A DNA stretch of 11,241 nt, from contig DMHI01000054.1 in the NCBI GenBank assembly GCA_003449515.1, positions 286 through 11,526 on the forward strand. Direction: 5' to 3'. Each line of letters begins with the position of its first letter. Within the stretch, counting starts at the first letter, position 1. The position numbers and the translations under genes were made by a program. This document shows positions 6,928 through 11,241 of the stretch, one piece after another. The notes beneath the pieces are model-generated. The model did no database searches. It was given only the letters and a program-made list of their open reading frames with translations, and was not told the origin of the DNA. The DNA comes from Lysobacteraceae bacterium. Its GTDB lineage: Bacteria > Pseudomonadota > Gammaproteobacteria > Xanthomonadales > Xanthomonadaceae.

Positions 6928-7593
6928 ATGCTGATCGCGTTCCACAAGCCGATGAACGTGCTGTGCCAGTTCACCGACCGCAGCCGCCCGGCGCGGCCGA
7001 CGCTGGCGGCGTTCGGCTTGCCGAAGGGCGTGTATGCGGCCGGGCGGTTGGATTTCGACAGCGAAGGCCTGCTGCTGCTCACCGACGATGGCGCCCTTGT
7101 CGCGGCCATCGGTTCGCCGAAGTTCGACTGGCCGAAGACCTACCTCGTGCAGGTGGAAGGCAGGCCCACGGACGAAGCCTTGCGGCAACTCCGCGACGGT
7201 CTCGTGCTCAACGACGGGCCGACCAGGCCGGCCGAGGTCGAAGCGATCGACCGCCCGGCCTGGCTGCCGCAGCGCGTGCCGCCGGTGCGTGTGCGGCAGA
7301 CCGTGCCCGATGCCTGGCTCAGGCTGACGATCCGCGAGGGCCGCAACCGCCAGGTGCGACGCATGAGCGCCGCCGTGGGCCTGCCCACGCTCCGACTGGT
7401 GCGCGTCGGCATCGGGCCGTACGCGCTCGACGGGCTGGCGGCCGGGCAGTGGCGCCAGTTGGCGGCACCGGAACAGGTGGCGCCACGGCGGCGCAGCGGC
7501 GCACCCAGCGTGGCCACCCGCAGCACCGCAGCGTCGGCGCGCCCCGCGGCGTCCTCGGGCCTGATCCGCCCGTGGAAGCGCGACGGGCGATAG
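6928..7593 (+). CDS. rluE: 23S rRNA pseudouridine synthase E
   Basis: This 221-residue pseudouridine synthase of the RsuA/RluB/E/F family has, like RluE, no N-terminal S4 domain. In E. coli RluE converts U2457 of 23S rRNA to pseudouridine. The N-terminus FHKPMNVLCQFTD (5-17) is the RluE hallmark. The catalytic motif is GRLDFDSEGLLLLTDDG (39-55) with catalytic Asp42; Phe43 replaces the more usual Arg. The KTYLVQVEG strand (70-78) and REGRNRQVRRM (136-146) are as expected. The fold ends near residue 181, and the last 40 residues are an Arg/Ala/Ser-rich, probably disordered tail. The frame is open far upstream inside the permease gene, but similarity begins at the ATG at 6928. It lies 67 bp after the permease and converges with oleD, so it is probably a separate unit. 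Confidence 0.93.
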   Translation: MLIAFHKPMNVLCQFTDRSRPARPTLAAFGLPKGVYAAGRLDFDSEGLLLLTDDGALVAAIGSPKFDWPKTYLVQVEGRPTDEALRQLRDGLVLNDGPTRPAEVEAIDRPAWLPQRVPPVRVRQTVPDAWLRLTIREGRNRQVRRMSAAVGLPTLRLVRVGIGPYALDGLAAGQWRQLAAPEQVAPRRRSGAPSVATRSTAASARPAASSGLIRPWKRDGR

Positions 7594-7604
7594 CCTGCGG
7601 CGAC

Positions 7605-7616
7605 CAGCGCGCGCTG
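7605..7616. repeat. Perfect 12-bp palindrome between rluE and oleD
   Basis: CAGCGCGCGCTG is a perfect self-complementary 12-mer in the 51-bp gap between the convergent stop codons of rluE and oleD. It has no loop-forming centre or T-run typical of an intrinsic terminator. It could weakly assist transcription ending, or be a by-product of GC-rich alternating sequence. Confidence 0.25.
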
Positions 7617-7644
7617 TTCGCGGTATGCCGGGCCGCTGGCACCG

Positions 7645-8661
7645 TCAGCGCGGCTCGCGCCACCAGCGCGCGAGGCGTTGCAAGCCCTCGGCGACGCTCA
7701 CCTGCGGCGCGTAACCGAAATCGCGTTTCGCCGCCGAGAGGTCGTACCAGTGCGGCGTGGCGAGCTGCTCGGCGACGAAGCGCGTCATCGGCGGTTCGCC
7801 CTGCAGCGGCAGCGTGTGCCAGAGCACTTCGCACAGCGCGCCGGCGGCGTAAGCCACGGCGAACGGCACGCTCGCCTCGACCCGCGGCTCGCCGGCGGCC
7901 ACGAGCAGGCCGTTGACGATCTCGCGCACCGGCTGCGGCTCGCCGTTGGAGATGAAATAGGCCTTGCCCGCGCACGCACTGCCCGGCTCCAGCGCGGCGA
8001 AGGCGCGCAGATGCGCGTCGGCGGCGTTGTCCACGAAGCTCGTGTCCATGCGGTTGTGGCCGCCAGCAATGAAGCGCAGCCGGCCGGCGCGCGCGCGTTC
8101 GACCAGCCGCGGCAGCAGGTTGGTGTCGCCGGGGCCCCAGATCAGCCGCGGACGCAGCGCGACCGTGGCGAGTACGCCGCCGCCTGCCACGGGCGTACCG
8201 TTGGCGGCCAGCACCGCCTTCTCGGCGATCTGCTTGGTGCGCGGGTAGGGCGCCTTGAACGCCGGCGCGTAAGGGGTGTCGATCTCGTTGCCACCCTCGC
8301 AGGGCGCGCGGCCGTTGTGGGCGACGCTCGGCGTCGAGGTGTAGACGAGGTGCCGGATGCCCTGCGCGCGGCAGGCGGCCAGCACGTTCGCCGTGCCGGT
8401 CACATTGGCATCGACGTAGCTCTGCTCGCTGCCCCAGTGCCCGGCTTTGGCGGCGTTGTGGAACACCGCCTCGACACCGTCCAGCGCACGCATCACCTGC
8501 GCGGCATCGGCGAGATCGCCGAGGCGCTGCTCGATGCCCATCGCGTCGAGCGCGGCGGAGCGGCGGCGTTGCGTGCTGAGCACGGTGTGGCCCTGCGCGA
8601 GCAGGCCGCGGCAGAGTGCCTGGCCGAGAAAACCGGCACCGCCGGTGACGAGGACACGCAT
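7645..8661 (-). CDS. oleD: 2-alkyl-3-oxoalkanoate reductase of olefin biosynthesis
   Basis: This 338-residue extended short-chain dehydrogenase/reductase acts in long-chain olefin synthesis: OleD uses NADPH to reduce the 2-alkyl-3-ketoacid made by OleA to a 2-alkyl-3-hydroxyacid. The nucleotide-binding motif TGGAGFLG is at 6-13 at the very N-terminus. GDLAD (48-52) and FHNAA (67-71) follow, then YTSTPSV (107-113) with the catalytic Ser region, and YPRTK with Tyr139 and Lys143. RLIWGPGD (172-179) and DTSFVDNAADAHL lie in the substrate-binding half. The frame extends upstream through oleC, but the real start is the ATG at 8661 (MRVLVTGGAG). This ATG overlaps the oleC stop as TGATG, giving translational coupling; GGAG lies 10 nt upstream. 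A sterol-dehydrogenase or other epimerase label is possible from the fold alone, but adjacency to oleC and oleB settles it. Confidence 0.93.
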   Translation of the reverse strand: MRVLVTGGAGFLGQALCRGLLAQGHTVLSTQRRRSAALDAMGIEQRLGDLADAAQVMRALDGVEAVFHNAAKAGHWGSEQSYVDANVTGTANVLAACRAQGIRHLVYTSTPSVAHNGRAPCEGGNEIDTPYAPAFKAPYPRTKQIAEKAVLAANGTPVAGGGVLATVALRPRLIWGPGDTNLLPRLVERARAGRLRFIAGGHNRMDTSFVDNAADAHLRAFAALEPGSACAGKAYFISNGEPQPVREIVNGLLVAAGEPRVEASVPFAVAYAAGALCEVLWHTLPLQGEPPMTRFVAEQLATPHWYDLSAAKRDFGYAPQVSVAEGLQRLARWWREPR

Positions 8662-10367
8662 CAGTGCAGCACTCCACGAAGCTGCGCCGTCGCCCACTCG
8701 GCGAGCTTCTCGCGGCCGATCTTGGCGTTGTGGCGGATATCGACCGGAAAACCCGGATGGCGCAGAACGTGGTGGATGCGCGCGGTTTTCACATCGCGCA
8801 TCGCCATCCGCTCCAGCTCGGCCTTGACGTGCTGCCATTCCGCTTCGGCGACGCCGGGCTTGAGCTCGACGCAGAGCACCGGCGCCTGCATGCCGCGGGC
8901 ACCGACGCCGACCAGCGCGGTGCGCGCGACCCGGCGATGGGTGTTGAAGATCGGCTCGACCTGTTCCGTCGTCATCAGGCCACCGGCGGTTTCGACGCGA
9001 TGGCCCTTGCGGCCGCAGAACCACAGCCGGCCTTCGGCATCGAAGTAGCCGAGGTCGCCCATGCGGTGGACGATGCGCTCATCGCGGGCGCCGACGCGCT
9101 CGCGGATTTTCGCCATCCGCGTGGCCTCGGGGCGTGCGAAGTATTCGTCGGTCGCACTCGGGCCGGCGACGGTGATTTCGCCGATCACGCCCGTGCCCAC
9201 CACGAGATCGTCGCGCCAGTACGCGATCGCCTCGTCGAGGATGCGGATGATGCGCACCGTGTTCGCGGCCACCGGGCGGCCGACGCAGGTGCCGGCGCCG
9301 GCTTCGGTGGCCTCGCGAGTCGTTTCCAGTTCGCGTGCCTCGATCACCGCGACCGGCAGGCATTCGGTGGCGCCGTAGGGTGTCCAGAACCGTGCGTCGG
9401 GCGGCAGCAGCCGGCGCATCGTCGCCACCACGTCGGGCGGCACCGGCGCACCGGCCGAGGTGACGAGACGCACGCCGGGCAGCGGCTCGCCGTGCTCGGC
9501 CAACACGCGCATCAACGCGGGCGAGCCGAACAGCTGGGTCACACCGAAGCGGCGGATCGCATCGTGCAGTTTTTTCGGGTCGGCCTTGGCTGGCCGTGTC
9601 GGGTCCATGTCCGGGATGATCGACGTGAGGCCGAGGGCCGGATCGAACAGCGCGAACGGCGGGAAGGTGGGCAGGTCGACGCCGCCCGGCGCGATGCCGA
9701 AGGCCTCGCGCAGCAGGTCGATCTGGGCGATGAAGTGGCGATGGCGGTAGACCACGCCCTTCGGCACGCCAGTCGAGCCGGAGGTGAACAGCAGCGCCGC
9801 GACCTCGTCGCCAGGCGTGTCGGCCAGCATCGCCGTGGGCTCGCCGTGCGCCGCCTTCGCCGCCAGCAGCGCCGCGCCTTGGCGCTCGAGCCGGGCCAGC
9901 GTTTCGCCGCGCCACAGCGGCCAGGCGCGGGTGCCGACGGTGACCACGCGGCGGATCGTCTTCAGGCCCCAGCCGAACAGGCGGCGCGCGAACTGCGCCA
10001 GCGGGATGCCGATGAAGGCCTCGGGCGCGGCCTCGTCGAGGCACTGCTTCAGCGCCGAGCGGTCGATGCCGGGATCGACCAGCACCGGCACCGCGCCGAG
10101 CTTGAACAGCGCGAACATCAGCAGGAAGAACTCGGGGCTTGGCCGCACCATCACCACGGTGCGCATGCCGCGGCGGATGCCGTAGGCCTGCAGGCCGGCG
10201 GCGATGGCATCGGAGCGGCGGTCGAGCTCGCCGTAGGTCAGCACCACATCGTAGCGGGCGAAGCCGTCGGCGCCCGTGACGCCCGGGCAGCGCATCGCCG
10301 GCTGCTCGGGGCGCTCGGCCGCGATGCGCGGCAGCACGGCGGCGATGTTGGTGGTTGTGCCCATCAT
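8661..10367 (-). CDS. oleC: Beta-lactone synthetase (AMP-dependent), olefin biosynthesis
   Basis: This 568-residue member of the acyl-adenylate-forming (ANL) superfamily activates the 2-alkyl-3-hydroxyacid from OleD with ATP and closes it to a cis-beta-lactone, the step before decarboxylation by OleB. The P-loop is TSGSTGVPKG (195-204). A5 is YGATE (331-335), followed by the OleC-typical CLPVA. A7 is GDLG (437-440), A8 is GRKGHRVET (452-460), and the A10 lysine is Lys549 in NAKIGREKL. The block VRPSPEFFLLMFALFKLGAV (74-93) is characteristic of OleC as I remember it. Two adjacent ATGs (10367 and 10364) could both serve as start; only a weak GGGG precedes them. The oleB stop lies 7 nt upstream and the stop overlaps the oleD start by one base, so the three genes form one operon. 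OleB, OleC and OleD are known to form a large complex in Xanthomonas. Confidence 0.94.
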   Translation of the reverse strand: MMGTTTNIAAVLPRIAAERPEQPAMRCPGVTGADGFARYDVVLTYGELDRRSDAIAAGLQAYGIRRGMRTVVMVRPSPEFFLLMFALFKLGAVPVLVDPGIDRSALKQCLDEAAPEAFIGIPLAQFARRLFGWGLKTIRRVVTVGTRAWPLWRGETLARLERQGAALLAAKAAHGEPTAMLADTPGDEVAALLFTSGSTGVPKGVVYRHRHFIAQIDLLREAFGIAPGGVDLPTFPPFALFDPALGLTSIIPDMDPTRPAKADPKKLHDAIRRFGVTQLFGSPALMRVLAEHGEPLPGVRLVTSAGAPVPPDVVATMRRLLPPDARFWTPYGATECLPVAVIEARELETTREATEAGAGTCVGRPVAANTVRIIRILDEAIAYWRDDLVVGTGVIGEITVAGPSATDEYFARPEATRMAKIRERVGARDERIVHRMGDLGYFDAEGRLWFCGRKGHRVETAGGLMTTEQVEPIFNTHRRVARTALVGVGARGMQAPVLCVELKPGVAEAEWQHVKAELERMAMRDVKTARIHHVLRHPGFPVDIRHNAKIGREKLAEWATAQLRGVLH

Positions 10368-10374
10368 CGCCCCG

Positions 10375-11241
10375 TCAGAGCGGGTTCGTGTCGAGGAAGC
10401 GGCGGATCGCCGGCACCAGCACGGCGTGCTTGTCTTCCAGCACGTAGTGGTGGGCGTCGTCGAAGGCCATCACTTCGGCCTTCGGCAGCGCGCGGGTGAA
10501 GCCGTCGAGGAAGTGCTTGTCGAACACGAAGTCCTGCAGGCCCCAGCCGATGAAGGCCGGGCGGTCGGCGTACTCGTGCAGCGTGCGCCCCGATTCCTCG
10601 ACGAGCGCCCAGGCCTTGTCCTTCGGCGACAGCGGGATGTCCTGCACGAAGCGCAGCGTGCTGATGCGGTTCTTCCACGAGTCGTAGGGTGCCACGTAGG
10701 CCGCGCGCACCGCGGGCGAGACCTTCGTGCTCACGCACTGGTCGATGGTGCCGGCGGCGAAGGCGTTGAGGCCACGGATCAGCAGCGCGCCGATGTTGTA
10801 GTTGCGGCCGAGCTGCAGCTGCCAGGGCAGCGGTTTCTCGGCGGGCAGCGGGAAGGCGGCGGTGTTGGTGATGACGAGGCGCTTGATCAGCCCGCGGCGC
10901 TTCAGCGCCCAGCCGAAGCCGATCATGCCGCCCCAGTCGTGCACCGCCAGCGTGATCGGGCCATCCAGGCCGAGGTGCGCGAGCAGCTTCTCGAGGTCGT
11001 CGATGCGCGACTGCAGCGTGTAGCGGTAGTGCGCGTCGTCGGGCTTGTCGGAGAGCCCCATGCCGACGTGGTCGGGCACGATGCAGCGGTAGCGGTCGCG
11101 CAGGCCCAGCACCAGATGCCGCCAGTAGAAGCTCCACGACGGGTTGCCGTGCAGCATCAGCACCACCTCGCCGTCGCGCGGGCCCTCGTCGAGGTAGCTC
11201 ATCGCGATGCCGGCTCGTGCGTCGAGACGCTGCGGGGTGAA
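10375..11241 (-). CDS. oleB: Beta-lactone decarboxylase (alpha/beta hydrolase), N-terminus cut off
   Basis: This alpha/beta hydrolase of the haloalkane-dehalogenase-like group removes CO2 from the beta-lactone made by OleC, giving the long-chain cis-olefin. The ATG at 11202 begins a good 275-residue protein, but the frame stays open to the window edge. The 13 residues before it (FTPQRLDARAGIA) look like genuine OleB N-terminal sequence, so the true start lies outside. Numbering from the 11202 Met: oxyanion motif LHGNPSW (17-23), nucleophile Asp89 in VHDWGG, the likely acid in GLQDFVFD (Asp224), and catalytic His252 in HHYVLED. A Trp follows the nucleophile as in dehalogenases. The protein is followed after 7 nt by oleC. 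Haloalkane dehalogenase is a common mis-annotation of this family; the neighbouring oleC and oleD argue for OleB. Confidence 0.92.
   Translation of the reverse strand, partial: FTPQRLDARAGIAMSYLDEGPRDGEVVLMLHGNPSWSFYWRHLVLGLRDRYRCIVPDHVGMGLSDKPDDAHYRYTLQSRIDDLEKLLAHLGLDGPITLAVHDWGGMIGFGWALKRRGLIKRLVITNTAAFPLPAEKPLPWQLQLGRNYNIGALLIRGLNAFAAGTIDQCVSTKVSPAVRAAYVAPYDSWKNRISTLRFVQDIPLSPKDKAWALVEESGRTLHEYADRPAFIGWGLQDFVFDKHFLDGFTRALPKAEVMAFDDAHHYVLEDKHAVLVPAIRRFLDTNPL

Noticed and set aside
4182..7109. A 975-codon open frame on the - strand spanning ldhA, the permease and part of rluE
   Set aside because: It crosses three recognisable genes in antisense, has Gln/Arg/Gly/His-rich low-complexity translation and no family marks; long empty frames are common at this GC content.
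8662..9024. Upstream extension of the oleD frame by about 120 codons
   Set aside because: The extension lies within oleC in another frame and is Arg-rich and featureless. The Rossmann motif begins 5 residues after the ATG at 8661, which is the natural start.
8664..10499. A 611-codon open frame on the + strand opposite oleC
   Set aside because: It is the antisense shadow of oleC and the end of oleB, with no domain-like sequence.
10375..11241. Haloalkane dehalogenase
   Set aside because: The hydrolase has the same Asp-Trp nucleophile motif, but the adjacent oleC and oleD and the OleB-like N-terminus make beta-lactone decarboxylase the better call.

Overview
The window is about 11.2 kb of very GC-rich, densely coding bacterial chromosome. 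The gene content and protein signatures (an NADP-type Icd, a TPR-bearing Ser/Thr kinase, a fermentative-type LdhA, RluE and an oleB-oleC-oleD cluster) fit a gammaproteobacterium of the Xanthomonadales/Lysobacterales. That placement is an inference from gene content and remembered family sequences, not from a search. I see no mobile element, CRISPR array, tRNA or rRNA.

Left part (1-3366). The 3' end of icd (TCA cycle) on the + strand converges on a large - strand gene for a membrane-anchored Ser/Thr protein kinase with a C-terminal TPR sensor-like region. The kinase start overlaps a short reading frame that looks like the last helix of an ECF sigma factor. The rest of the sigma gene is absent, so it reads as a decayed partner.

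Middle part (3367-7593, all + strand). First comes an exported methyltransferase-fold protein (COG4798-like). Then follow ldhA (NAD-dependent D-lactate dehydrogenase) and, 3 nt later, a lactate permease of the LctP family; these two almost certainly form a lactate operon. Just upstream of ldhA is a two-part 39-nt hairpin. RluE, a 23S rRNA pseudouridine synthase, closes this block and may be translated from a leaderless transcript.

Right part (7645-11241, - strand). oleB, oleC and oleD are packed head to tail (7-nt gap, then a TGATG overlap). Together they encode the beta-lactone decarboxylase, the beta-lactone synthetase and the 2-alkyl-3-ketoacid reductase of long-chain olefin biosynthesis. 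oleB runs off the window, and the condensing enzyme oleA is expected beyond it. rluE and oleD converge across about 50 bp.

Nothing here looks like a wholly new system. The points worth checking are the sigma remnant beside a non-RD kinase, the hairpin before ldhA, and the puzzle of a methyltransferase fold with a signal peptide.
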